DNA of 6,544 nucleotides from an uncultured Collinsella sp. Lineage in GTDB: Bacteria > Actinomycetota > Coriobacteriia > Coriobacteriales > Coriobacteriaceae. The notes beneath the pieces are model-generated. The model was not told where the DNA came from and searched no databases. It saw only the letters and a list, made by a program, of their open reading frames with translations. This document shows, one piece after another, positions 1-6,166 of the stretch. The DNA lies in contig URTW01000116.1 in the NCBI GenBank assembly GCA_900550815.1, positions 1 to 6,544 on the forward strand. Direction: 5' to 3'. Each line of letters starts with the position of its first letter. Within the stretch, counting starts at the first letter, position 1. The position numbers and the translations under genes are program-made.

Positions 1-214
1 TGGTCTTGCCCTCGCCTGCGGGCGTGGGATTGATAGCGGTCACGAGGACAAGCTTGGCCTGGTGATCAGTTGGCTCGTTGAGCAGGGAATAGTCGACCTT
101 TGCCTTGTCAAAGCCGTACGGAATCAGATGCTTAACGTCGACGCCGGCGTTCTTGGCCACCTCGGTAATAGGCAGTGGCGTGACAGAACGTGCGATTTCG
201 ATGTCAGTAGGCAT
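1..214 (-). CDS. fhs: Formate--tetrahydrofolate ligase, N-terminal part (cut by window edge)
   Basis: Fhs (formyl-THF synthetase) is a cytosolic enzyme that makes 10-formyl-THF from formate, THF and ATP, feeding purine synthesis and one-carbon metabolism. The 71 visible codons begin MPTDIEIA, as many family members do, and run through [17 protein letters not shown] at residues 55-71, which contains the ATP-binding loop of this family (PTPAGEGKT). The start ATG at 214-212 has an AAAGGA ribosome binding site at 221-226, six bases upstream. The family is usually about 550 residues, so most of the gene lies beyond base 1. It follows ruvB after a 146-bp gap that holds a candidate promoter and a hairpin, so it is probably its own transcription unit. 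The identification is firm. Confidence 0.95.
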   Translation of the reverse strand, partial: MPTDIEIARSVTPLPITEVAKNAGVDVKHLIPYGFDKAKVDYSLLNEPTDHQAKLVLVTAINPTPAGEGKT

Positions 215-218
215 GGGC

Positions 219-249
219 GGTCCTTTCGTTACCGAATGAGAAAAAGACC
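219..249 (-). promoter_or_regulatory. Hairpin that would mask the fhs ribosome binding site
   Basis: In the minus-strand RNA, GGUCUUUUU (249-241) can pair with GAAAGGACC (227-219). That gives nine pairs including two G-U wobbles, around a 13-nt loop. The 3' arm contains the whole AAAGGA Shine-Dalgarno of fhs. The pairing is seen directly; a regulatory role is inference. If transcription starts at the candidate promoter just upstream, the 5' arm would lie at the very 5' end of the message and might be partly missing. It does not look like the THF riboswitch found before some folate genes. Confidence 0.35.
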
Positions 250-254
250 AATTC

Positions 255-281
255 AGCATAGCACGGGCGCGCAATAGTAAA
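255..281 (-). promoter_or_regulatory. Candidate fhs promoter
   Basis: On the minus strand, TTTACT (281-276) and TATGCT (260-255) resemble -35 and -10 boxes, but the 15-base spacer is shorter than the preferred 17. Transcription would start near 247-249, leaving a leader of roughly 35 bases. This is the best promoter-like pair in the ruvB-fhs gap; it is a weak match. Confidence 0.35.
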
Positions 282-344
282 ACACCCGTAACCGATGAAT
301 GGCGATATGTTTATCCAATGCTCAGCGATAGCCTACAGACTAGC

Positions 345-368
345 CAAAACAAACCCGTCTCTAAACGG
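345..368 (-). terminator. Possible weak terminator at the end of ruvB
   Basis: Reading the minus strand, CCGTTTAGAGACGG (368-355) can form a short stem of four pairs plus one G-U, and is followed by the T-rich run GTTTGTTTTGG. The stem overlaps the TAG stop codon of ruvB. It is in the right place to end the ruvCAB message, but the stem is short and the T-run is interrupted, so efficiency is doubtful. Confidence 0.3.
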
Positions 369-1428
369 CTGGCTCGATGCCCAAGTGTTCAAAGGTGCGA
401 AGCGTTGCCTGGCGACCCTGCGGTGTGCGAATCATCAAGCCGCACTGCAGCAGATAGGGCTCATAGACATCCTCGAGCGTGCCCGGGTCCTCGCCCACCG
501 CGCTGGCAAGGGTCGTAAGTCCCACGGCACGACCGGAGAACGTCTTAGCGAGCGTCTCCAAAATGCGAATATCCATCCAATCCAGACCGAGCTCGTCGAT
601 CTCGAAGAACTCGAGCGCCTGGCGACAGATATCGAGCTCGATGGGACCGTTGCCGCGCACCTGTGCGTAATCGCGCACGCGCTTGAGCAGGCGGTTGGCA
701 AGACGTGGCGTGCCGCGCGAACGCGAGCCGATCTCGAGTGCACTGGGATGGTCGATCGCCACGCCCAGGATAGTTGCCGAGCGCGTCACAATCTGCGCGA
801 GCTCCTCGACCGTGTAGTAATCCAGGCGATATGAAATGCCAAAGCGGTCGCGCAACGGGCCGGTCAACATGCCTGAGCGGGTCGTTGCCGCTACCAGCGT
901 AAACTTGGGAATATCCAGGCGAATCGAGCGCGCCGCCGGACCCTTGCCAATCACGATATCGAGGGCAAAGTCCTCCATCGCGGGGTACAGGACCTCCTCG
1001 ACCGAACGGTTGAGGCGGTGGATCTCGTCGATAAACAGCACATCACCCGGCTGCAAGTTAGTAAGGATGGCCGCCAGGTCGCCCGTGCGTGCGATGGCGG
1101 GGCCACTCGTGGTCTTGATCTGAGCGCCCAGCTCGTTGGCGATAACGGTGGCCAGCGTGGTCTTGCCCAGGCCCGGAGGACCCGAGAAAATCACGTGGTC
1201 GAGCGTCTCGCCACGGCTCTGCGCCGCTTCGATCAACACGCGCAGGCTCTGCTTGATGTGCTCCTGGCCACAGTAATCGTCTAGGTGCTGGGGGCGCAAA
1301 GTGCGGTCGACATCGAGGTCCTCGGCCGTCAGCTCCGAGCCCACCATGCGCTCGCCGTGCGCCATGGATGCCGCCGGCGAGTTGCCGGGCGTCGCCCACA
1401 GGTCCTGAGAGTCATCGGCTTCCCACAT
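361..1428 (-). CDS. ruvB: Holliday junction branch migration DNA helicase RuvB
   Basis: RuvB is the AAA+ motor that, as hexameric rings on RuvA-bound four-way junctions, drives branch migration using ATP. All signature elements are present in this 355-residue protein: Walker A GPPGLGKT (83-90), Walker B LFIDEIH (131-137), sensor 1 AATTRSG (180-186), the arginine-finger segment GPLRDRFG (190-197, finger R193), sensor 2 GTPR (239-242), and the C-terminal winged helix with RTPQGR (334-339). The N-terminus is about 20-25 residues longer than in many RuvBs and is acidic. The ATG at 1428 overlaps the ruvA stop as TGATG; a GTG one codon upstream (1431) is an equally possible start. The ribosome binding site is weak, which fits translational coupling to ruvA. 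Confidence 0.98.
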   Translation of the reverse strand: MWEADDSQDLWATPGNSPAASMAHGERMVGSELTAEDLDVDRTLRPQHLDDYCGQEHIKQSLRVLIEAAQSRGETLDHVIFSGPPGLGKTTLATVIANELGAQIKTTSGPAIARTGDLAAILTNLQPGDVLFIDEIHRLNRSVEEVLYPAMEDFALDIVIGKGPAARSIRLDIPKFTLVAATTRSGMLTGPLRDRFGISYRLDYYTVEELAQIVTRSATILGVAIDHPSALEIGSRSRGTPRLANRLLKRVRDYAQVRGNGPIELDICRQALEFFEIDELGLDWMDIRILETLAKTFSGRAVGLTTLASAVGEDPGTLEDVYEPYLLQCGLMIRTPQGRQATLRTFEHLGIEPAV

Positions 1429-2048
1429 CACGCATCCATTCCGAGTCGCTTAAGCGCCGCGCCGAGCAAGTCCTCGACACGCATATTCTGCCCATCATAC
1501 CCGCTCAGGGCAACATCGGTCTCCTGCGGACTAAAGCCCATGGAGAGGAGTGCCGCACGGGCGTCATCGATCGCCGAAGGAGCGGCGGCGGGAACCGGCA
1601 TCGCAACCTGGCCGGGAATCACGTCGACCGGCACAAAGCCCTTATCCTTGGCAAAGGTGCTCTTGAGTTCCAGGATCAGGCGCTGAGCTGTCTTTTTGCC
1701 CACACCGGGTACCTTGGCCATGCCCTTGTCGTCCTCGGCCATCACCAGGGAATACAGCTGTCCCACGGTATAGGTGGAAAGCACGGCAAGCGCCAGGCGC
1801 GGGCCGACGCCCGAGACAGAAACGAGTCGATCGAACATCGTGCGCTCGTCCTTGGAGGCAAAGCCAAAGAGCGTGATGGCGTCCTCGCGCACCTGCATAC
1901 GGGTATAAAGGCGCACCTCGCCGCCGGGCGTAGGCAGCGTGGTGGCAGTGCTGCCCGAAATACCGAGCTCAAAGCCCACGCCCGATACATCGACAACGGC
2001 CGAGCTCATCGTGGCCTCGACAAGCGTTCCATGGAGCTGAGAGATCAT
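1428..2048 (-). CDS. ruvA: Holliday junction branch migration complex subunit RuvA
   Basis: RuvA tetramers bind and hold open Holliday junctions and load RuvB. The 206-residue length is normal. Domain I begins [12 protein letters not shown] and carries the acidic pin residues E55-D56 in [11 protein letters not shown] (53-63), which keep the crossover strands apart in known RuvA. Domain II holds two helix-hairpin-helix motifs, [14 protein letters not shown] (78-91) and [16 protein letters not shown] (113-128). A flexible Pro/Ala-rich linker (about 140-158) leads to the RuvB-binding domain III (about 159-206), which has [10 protein letters not shown]. The ATG at 2048 overlaps the ruvC TGA by one base (TGATG). 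An AGAGAGGA element lies 11 bases upstream inside ruvC, a slightly long spacing that suits coupled translation. Confidence 0.97.
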   Translation of the reverse strand: MISQLHGTLVEATMSSAVVDVSGVGFELGISGSTATTLPTPGGEVRLYTRMQVREDAITLFGFASKDERTMFDRLVSVSGVGPRLALAVLSTYTVGQLYSLVMAEDDKGMAKVPGVGKKTAQRLILELKSTFAKDKGFVPVDVIPGQVAMPVPAAAPSAIDDARAALLSMGFSPQETDVALSGYDGQNMRVEDLLGAALKRLGMDA

Positions 2049-2569
2049 CAGTATCCGGTTCCTCTCTGTTGATAGAACTCGCCGCCGGTAAGCGCCCGGG
2101 TGCGGCTGAGGTTTACATGGCAGATGGCGCAGGCCAGGGCATCGGCGGCATGGTCGGGATGCGGGGCGTGGTCGAGCTGTGTTAGCGTGCGTACCATGTA
2201 GGCGACCTGCCGCTTGTCCGCGGCGCCGGTGCCCACCACAGCCTGTTTGATCTGCATGGGCGTGTACTCGCCAATCTCGAGCGCGCACTCCGAAAGCGCC
2301 ACGAGTGCAGCGCCGCGGGCATGCGCCGTGGGGATGGCCGAGCGAACGTTGGCGCCAAAGTAAATACTCTCGATAGCAGCGGTATCGGGTCGATAACGCT
2401 CCACGACACCCTTGAGGTCGCGGGCGATATGCGACAGGCGCACCGCGAGCGGGCTTCCGGCACTGGCCTCGATACAACCGTTGGCACGGCAGCGAACCTC
2501 GCCACGACGCTCCTCGATAATCCCCCAACCCGTATGAGCCAAACCGGGGTCAATGCCCAAGATAACCAA
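2048..2569 (-). CDS. ruvC: Crossover junction endodeoxyribonuclease RuvC
   Basis: RuvC is the dimeric, metal-dependent nuclease that resolves Holliday junctions by paired nicks. The protein is 173 residues, the usual size, and starts MVILGIDPGLAHTGWG with catalytic D7. E67 sits in AAIES (64-68), and the C-terminal active-site segment reads PDHAADALACAICH (138-151). Spacing from the last aspartate (D143) puts H140 where Escherichia coli has aspartate, as in Thermus RuvC; D139 is adjacent. I chose the TTG at 2569 because it gives the canonical N-terminus and has GGGGAGG five bases upstream. A GTG at 2599 would add ten atypical residues across that ribosome binding site. It is the first gene of ruvC-ruvA-ruvB and lies just downstream of a LexA-type box. 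Confidence 0.97.
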   Translation of the reverse strand: MVILGIDPGLAHTGWGIIEERRGEVRCRANGCIEASAGSPLAVRLSHIARDLKGVVERYRPDTAAIESIYFGANVRSAIPTAHARGAALVALSECALEIGEYTPMQIKQAVVGTGAADKRQVAYMVRTLTQLDHAPHPDHAADALACAICHVNLSRTRALTGGEFYQQRGTGY

Positions 2570-2574
2570 GCCAA

Positions 2575-2581
2575 CCTCCCC
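2575..2581 (-). promoter_or_regulatory. Ribosome binding site deciding the TTG start of ruvC
   Basis: GGGGAGG on the minus strand (2581-2575) is five bases from the TTG at 2569. It supports this non-ATG start over the upstream in-frame GTG at 2599, which would place the Shine-Dalgarno inside the gene. Confidence 0.75.
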
Positions 2582-2624
2582 TCGTCTTTTGCCAAGCACA
2601 AGGCAAGGCCCCGCGCATCATTCA

Positions 2625-2638
2625 CGAACGTCTGTTCT
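2625..2638. promoter_or_regulatory. LexA/DinR (SOS) operator ahead of ruvC
   Basis: CGAACGTCTGTTCT contains the perfect palindrome GAAC-N4-GTTC (2626-2637), the core of the SOS box bound by LexA/DinR in Gram-positive bacteria and actinobacteria. It sits 56 bases upstream of the ruvC start and directly against the -10 hexamer, so bound LexA would block RNA polymerase. The ruv genes are classic SOS-regulon members, which strengthens the call. The site is seen in the sequence; binding is inferred. Confidence 0.82.
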
Positions 2639-2647
2639 AGAATAACA
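2639..2647 (-). promoter_or_regulatory. Extended -10 element of the ruvCAB promoter
   Basis: On the minus strand, TGT plus TATTCT (2647-2639) forms an extended -10. No good -35 is seen at 16-18 bases upstream; that region overlaps the TAA of the NadE-like gene. Transcription would start inside the adjoining LexA box, near 2632. Confidence 0.5.
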
Positions 2648-2664
2648 CAACGGGGCCAAGATGC

Positions 2665-4692
2665 TTAGTTGAAGTAGCGGGGTCGGAAGCGAATCCTATC
2701 CCATAGATAGTTCTGCGAGAAAAAGGGGAACTGCCTCGGATCTACTGGCGGGTGCGGCATCGGGCCACCCTGGGGACTACCTTGCGAGCCGCCCTGACCG
2801 CCCATCATCTTATCGATGGCGTCCTGAACCTCGCCCTCGAACTTTTTCATTCCCTCGTGTAAACGACGCTGACCGTCCTCAGAGCGCAGCTCCTCCATCT
2901 GCTCGGGCGAAATACCCAACAGCTCGCCCAGCACGCCCATCATCTCGTTTCGCACGCGCTCGCTCGTATCCTCGTCAGCAAAACGGCGCACCTCGGCGCG
3001 CGCCAGCGAATCGACCGTCATACGCTCCTTGCCGTTAAGCCCCAGGTCGGACCACGCGAGCATGTACGGCCAGGCGCGCTCGACAAACGAACGGGCCGAG
3101 ACGATCGGCGCCATCGGCAACATGCGGCGGGCAGCCTCACCCTGTCGAACGAGCATCAGCAGCAGCGAGCAGGCCTCAGGCTTGCCAGCGGCCATCGGGA
3201 TGTCGTCGAAAGATCGATTGCGGTCCACGTGCGCCTCGAGCGCGCCATCGACCTCACCCGGCTCAAGCCCGCCGAGCAGCTGTGCCGCGCGGTCGAGCAT
3301 ATCGACCGGGCCGTCGAGCGTCGAGAGCGCCTGCGCCAGCACGCGCTCCATGCAATCCTCCACCGCGTTGAGCGTCACGAGTTCCTGCGGCACCACGGCA
3401 GACGTGCGGTTGCGCACACGCGCCACAAACTCAAGCGTCGACAGGTACACATCGCCAAAGGGCGCAAAGTCGCCCTGGTAGCCGCCGCAAAGCGCCGGCG
3501 CCGCCAGCGCGTACTCGGTTTTGGACAGCGGGCTCAGCGCCATCGCACCCAGCTCGAGCGCCGTATCCTCCAGCATCAGGCCCAGCGTGCGCGAGCGCAG
3601 GCGCTCGGCATCGCCCGCCGACACGTCGCGATCGAGCACGCGCGCCGCATCCGGTGCATCGCGCTCGACGGTGCGAATGTGCAGACGCTCGGCGATGGCG
3701 CGGACGGCGGCACAGCGGGCAGCCTCGGCTTCTTCCTGCGCCGGCGTAAAGATACGGTTGCGCCCCAGCACCAGGCCAATCACATTGCGCGGGCCCAGAG
3801 CGTCGACGGCCAGCGCCGCCAGCAGGGACGACGGCAAGTCACCCTCGAGCGCCACCACAGCACGCGACGCACCGTGGGCTCGGGCGTTGTCGCGCACGGC
3901 GAGCACCAGCGCCTGCCACAGCCACTCCTCGGAACGGAACTCGGGCAGTTCGTGATCCTCCAGGGCATCGAGCATCACGCCGCGCTGAATCTCCTGAACC
4001 AGCAGGCTCTCCTCAAAGCACGGCGCCTGGGCCACCACGCGACCGCAGTCGTCGAGCACAAACGAACCGCCGGTATACACCGACTCGTCATAGGCACCGA
4101 CCGGCGCCATGCAGGCAAACCACACGCTGCGCTTGGATGCGATCTTGCGGTAGGCGCCGCTGCGAACGGCAGCAATGGCGGCAGTCTCGCGGTCGGTCAT
4201 GTCAAACGCGTTGAATTGGAAATACGCAATGAGGTCAACACCGGTCGGCAGCATCTCGAGTTCGCGGTCCAAGTCAAAAATCACGGCGATGCGCACGCCG
4301 TCCACGTCGAACACCGGCGGCGCCCAACGTGTGTCGTTGTTCTCGCCACGCTGCAGGGCAATGCTCGAACGCGCCGGCACCACATGACCGTCCTTGAGCA
4401 TCATGTAGTCGAGCAGCGGCTGGCCCTCAAACGAAACCGCCGCGGGCACGATGCAGATCATGTCAAGCTCCTGGATACGCTCGGCGACACCAGTCAAACC
4501 GGCAAGCACGTCGTGCTCAAAGTCGGCAGCGCCCACCAGGCCACCGGGCATGGCGCCCATAAAGAGCGGAGCCGGAACGCACAGCACGCGCGCCCCGCGC
4601 TCGTGGGCCAGACGAGCCTGGTCCTCGATGCGGCCGCAAATGCCCTCAATATCACCCAGGCGCATATCGATCTGTGCAAGCGCGAGCTTCAT
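2665..4692 (-). CDS. NAD-synthetase-like protein with apparently inactive glutaminase and synthetase domains
   Basis: The 675-residue protein follows the two-domain plan of glutamine-dependent NAD+ synthetase (NadE). An N-terminal nitrilase fold (about 1-235) starts MKLALAQIDMRLGDIEG. A synthetase fold (about 250-545) has LWQALVLAVRDNARAHG, LAVDALGPRNVIGLVLG and GDFAPFGDVY. Both active sites look lost. The nitrilase Glu of the usual PEL is A41, the Lys position falls on S109/S110, and the nucleophile Cys maps to D140. The ATP-pyrophosphatase loop SGGIDSS reads EGDLPSS (283-289), and the usual TGNKSE reads SPLSKTE (387-393). After the NadE-like C-terminal part (to about 545) comes a helical and acidic extension with a Gly/Gln/Pro-rich stretch (631-650) and an aromatic/basic tail (655-675). 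I chose the ATG at 4692 for its AAAGGG site and because homology starts there; an ATG at 4719 has no such site. The reading frame is long and intact, so it looks retained. Automatic annotation would probably say NAD+ synthase; activity is doubtful. Confidence 0.8.
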   Translation of the reverse strand: MKLALAQIDMRLGDIEGICGRIEDQARLAHERGARVLCVPAPLFMGAMPGGLVGAADFEHDVLAGLTGVAERIQELDMICIVPAAVSFEGQPLLDYMMLKDGHVVPARSSIALQRGENNDTRWAPPVFDVDGVRIAVIFDLDRELEMLPTGVDLIAYFQFNAFDMTDRETAAIAAVRSGAYRKIASKRSVWFACMAPVGAYDESVYTGGSFVLDDCGRVVAQAPCFEESLLVQEIQRGVMLDALEDHELPEFRSEEWLWQALVLAVRDNARAHGASRAVVALEGDLPSSLLAALAVDALGPRNVIGLVLGRNRIFTPAQEEAEAARCAAVRAIAERLHIRTVERDAPDAARVLDRDVSAGDAERLRSRTLGLMLEDTALELGAMALSPLSKTEYALAAPALCGGYQGDFAPFGDVYLSTLEFVARVRNRTSAVVPQELVTLNAVEDCMERVLAQALSTLDGPVDMLDRAAQLLGGLEPGEVDGALEAHVDRNRSFDDIPMAAGKPEACSLLLMLVRQGEAARRMLPMAPIVSARSFVERAWPYMLAWSDLGLNGKERMTVDSLARAEVRRFADEDTSERVRNEMMGVLGELLGISPEQMEELRSEDGQRRLHEGMKKFEGEVQDAIDKMMGGQGGSQGSPQGGPMPHPPVDPRQFPFFSQNYLWDRIRFRPRYFN

Positions 4693-4728
4693 GGCCCAGC
4701 CCTTTCCGTCGTAAACCATCGAAATCGT

Positions 4729-4764
4729 AGTAAAAGCGCCGGCCGCATAATGCAGCCGGCGCTT
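4729..4764 (-). terminator. Rho-independent terminator after the superoxide reductase gene
   Basis: AAGCGCCGGC (4734-4743) and GCCGGCGCTT (4755-4764) form a perfect 10-bp, GC-rich stem with an 11-base loop. On the minus strand the stem runs into CTTTTACTA, a short T-run, as expected for ending the transcript of the gene at 4810-5172. The other strand has only two Ts. It lies about 42 bases upstream of the NadE-like start, so it could also limit read-through into that gene. Confidence 0.68.
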
Positions 4765-4809
4765 GCATGTGCATATGCTAGCTATGATACCCCGAGCGGG
4801 GGCGCGCTC

Positions 4810-5172
4810 CTAGAATGTCGCGGACCACAGCCCGTGCAGGTTGCAGTAGGCATAGACGGTACCGGCCTTGGAGCCGCCCGCGAAAAACGTCGCGGGTTTC
4901 ATGCCGGGCTCAAGGTAATGAACCTCTAAGCGGCCCTCGGCCTCAAGCGCAATCCACTCAATGTAGTGTTCGGGCAGGCTGGGGTGCTCGACCGAGCCAA
5001 CGCGTGCACGAATCACGTGACCGTCGCGCTCGGTCTCGACAACAGGCACGTGCTTCTCGTGCGCCGCGTCCTCAGTGTTTGCGGTCAGTTCCGTGCAACC
5101 GGCAGGGGTCGCAACGTCGTCGCCAAGGGCAGCGATGAGCTTACCGTCGGGGTCCTTAAAGAATTTCGCCAT
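4810..5172 (-). CDS. Superoxide reductase (desulfoferrodoxin family) lacking the N-terminal FeCys4 centre
   Basis: Superoxide reductases reduce superoxide to hydrogen peroxide at a mononuclear iron in the cytoplasm of anaerobes. In this 120-residue protein the catalytic Fe(His)4(Cys) ligands are all visible: H41 in EKHVP (39-43), H63 and H69 in VEHPSLPEHYIEWI (61-74), and C110 and H113 in YCNLHGLW (109-116). E39 and K40 match the conserved pair near the iron. The N-terminal 35 residues align with the desulforedoxin domain of two-iron desulfoferrodoxins (FFK, then TELTANTEDAA) but keep only C26, so centre I cannot form. The ATG at 5172 has AAAGGAG (5185-5179) six bases upstream. The 165-bp gap upstream (5173-5337) shows no convincing promoter. 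A strong terminator follows, so the gene is probably monocistronic. Confidence 0.93.
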   Translation of the reverse strand: MAKFFKDPDGKLIAALGDDVATPAGCTELTANTEDAAHEKHVPVVETERDGHVIRARVGSVEHPSLPEHYIEWIALEAEGRLEVHYLEPGMKPATFFAGGSKAGTVYAYCNLHGLWSATF

Positions 5173-5337
5173 GATGTTCTCCTTTGCTGATGTGCCAATG
5201 TTCTTGATGGTTCTTATGCCCAAAGGCAGACAAACCATCCACGGCATTGCAAATGAACACATAACGGATCAGGCAAGCGGTCGGGCCAAAATGCGTCGAC
5301 CGTCCTGCCCACTCCAGCAGTCCCACCCCGCGCGCGG

Positions 5338-6099
5338 CTAGCGCCCGTCGCCGCCGAGAAGCGCCAGAACATCCTCGCGCGTGAACAGTGCCGACGAGAT
5401 GCCGTCGCCGCCGAGTACGCTGTTGACCAGGTCGCGCTTGGACTCCTGCATCTGCATAATGCGTTCCTCGATCGTGTCCTTGGCGATGAGCTTGTACACG
5501 GTCACGGTATGCTGCTGGCCAATACGGTGTGCACGATCAGTTGCTTGGTCCTGCGCCGCCACGTTCCACCACGGGTCGTAGTGGATGACCACGTCGGCAG
5601 CCGTCAAGTTAAGGCCCACGCCGCCCGCCTTGAGCGAAATCAAAAAGACCGGAACCTCGCCCGCTTGGAACTGCGCGACCATCTTGGCGCGGCTCTCCTT
5701 AGACGAAGCGCCCGTGAGCTTAAGGAAGGCGATGTCCTCCTTGGCCAGGCGCTTACCGATAATATCGAGCATACCCGTAAACTGGCTGAACAACAGGATG
5801 CGATGTCCGCCGTCGAGTGCGCCGTGCACGAGCTCCATGCACGTATCGAGTTTGGCGCTCCCCGCCTTGTAATCCTCGTAGTGCAGACGCGGGTCGCAGC
5901 AGATCTGGCGCAGCTTGGTGAGCTCGGCGAGCACCTTGAGCTTGTCCTTCTTAAACTCGGATGCCTCGCGATGCTGCACCTGTTGGGCGATGCGGTCCAG
6001 GATGGCCTGCGTAAGGACCTCGCCCTTGGCGCCGTAAACGTAGGGTGTGCCCAGTTTGTCCTTGCAGTGCTGAATTAACCCTGTTGCTGATTTATTCAT
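5338..6099 (-). CDS. Chimeric ORF: NlpC/P60-like N-terminus joined in frame to the C-terminal lobe of an SNF2-family helicase
   Basis: Residues 1 to about 31 (MNKSATGLIQHCKDKLGTPY and on through GAKGEVLTQ) resemble the start of NlpC/P60 cell-wall peptidases common in gut Bacillota mobile elements. From about 32 to 253 the protein is the second RecA-like lobe of an SNF2 ATPase: LTKLRQICCDPRL (60-72), motif IV ILLFSQFTGML (101-111), motif V GGVGLNLTAADVVIHYDPWW (159-178), and motif VI QATDRAHRIGQ (185-195) with R189 and R192. The lobe with Walker A and B is absent; bacterial SNF2 proteins are usually around 900-1100 residues. The peptidase catalytic Cys is also missing. Neither half should be enzymatically active. 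Codon use shifts from A/T-rich to GC-rich around codons 22-24. The ATG at 6099 has GGAGG at 6112-6108; an upstream TTG (6114) is unlikely. Either a mobile-element edge or an assembly chimera explains it. Confidence 0.8.
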   Translation of the reverse strand: MNKSATGLIQHCKDKLGTPYVYGAKGEVLTQAILDRIAQQVQHREASEFKKDKLKVLAELTKLRQICCDPRLHYEDYKAGSAKLDTCMELVHGALDGGHRILLFSQFTGMLDIIGKRLAKEDIAFLKLTGASSKESRAKMVAQFQAGEVPVFLISLKAGGVGLNLTAADVVIHYDPWWNVAAQDQATDRAHRIGQQHTVTVYKLIAKDTIEERIMQMQESKRDLVNSVLGGDGISSALFTREDVLALLGGDGR

Positions 6100-6107
6100 A
6101 GTGTTTT

Positions 6108-6112
6108 CCTCC
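6108..6112 (-). promoter_or_regulatory. Ribosome binding site of the chimeric ORF
   Basis: GGAGG on the minus strand, eight bases before the ATG at 6099. It fixes the start at MNKSATG and rules against the in-frame TTG at 6114, which lies just upstream of the site. Confidence 0.75.
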
Positions 6113-6131
6113 AATCCTGTGATTTGTCCGT

Positions 6132-6140
6132 TTTATAACA
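6132..6140 (-). promoter_or_regulatory. Possible extended -10 in the spacer before the chimeric ORF
   Basis: TGT plus TATAAA (6140-6132 on the minus strand) fits an extended -10 about 33 bases from the ATG. No clear -35 is seen, and A/T-rich spacers give such matches by chance. Confidence 0.25.
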
Positions 6141-6166
6141 AATATGGATTCCTAAATTGATGTGTG

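Larger units (their letters stand above)
2607..2657. repeat. Inverted repeat bracketing the ruvC control region
   Basis: GGCCCCG (2607-2613) and CGGGGCC (2651-2657) are perfect 7-base inverted arms 37 bases apart. They enclose the LexA box and the -10 element. The loop is too long and there is no T-run, so an ordinary terminator is unlikely. In this GC-rich DNA the match may be chance. Confidence 0.4.

Noticed and set aside
295..834. Plus-strand open frame opposite ruvB
   Set aside because: Antisense shadow of ruvB, whose motifs are all on the minus strand; no family resemblance.
1368..2072. Plus-strand open frame opposite ruvA
   Set aside because: Antisense shadow; its composition follows from the ruvA codons and it has no recognisable domain.
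2049..2528. 160-residue N-terminal extension of RuvA in the same frame
   Set aside because: It lies out of frame within ruvC and has no homology. RuvA proper begins at the ATG at 2048 with the canonical MISQLHG.
2665..4692. Calling this gene an active nadE
   Set aside because: The overall fold fits, but the catalytic and ATP-binding residues expected for NAD synthetase are missing, so I withheld the gene symbol.
3229..4929. Very long plus-strand open frame (566 codons) opposite the NadE-like gene
   Set aside because: It is rich in His and Arg with no recognisable domain, the typical product of reading the antisense of a GC3-rich gene. It runs through the terminator hairpin and into the superoxide reductase gene. 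The minus-strand protein has clear homology.
5328..5337. Palindrome CCGCGCGCGG just after the SNF2 stop codon, considered as a terminator
   Set aside because: It has no room for a loop and no T-run follows on either strand; simple GC repeats are expected here.
5938..6067. Repeated KDKL coding segment (AAGGACAA) on both sides of the NlpC/SNF2 junction, considered as the recombination site
   Set aside because: The copies share only about eight bases and the apparent breakpoint lies between them, so it is probably coincidence.
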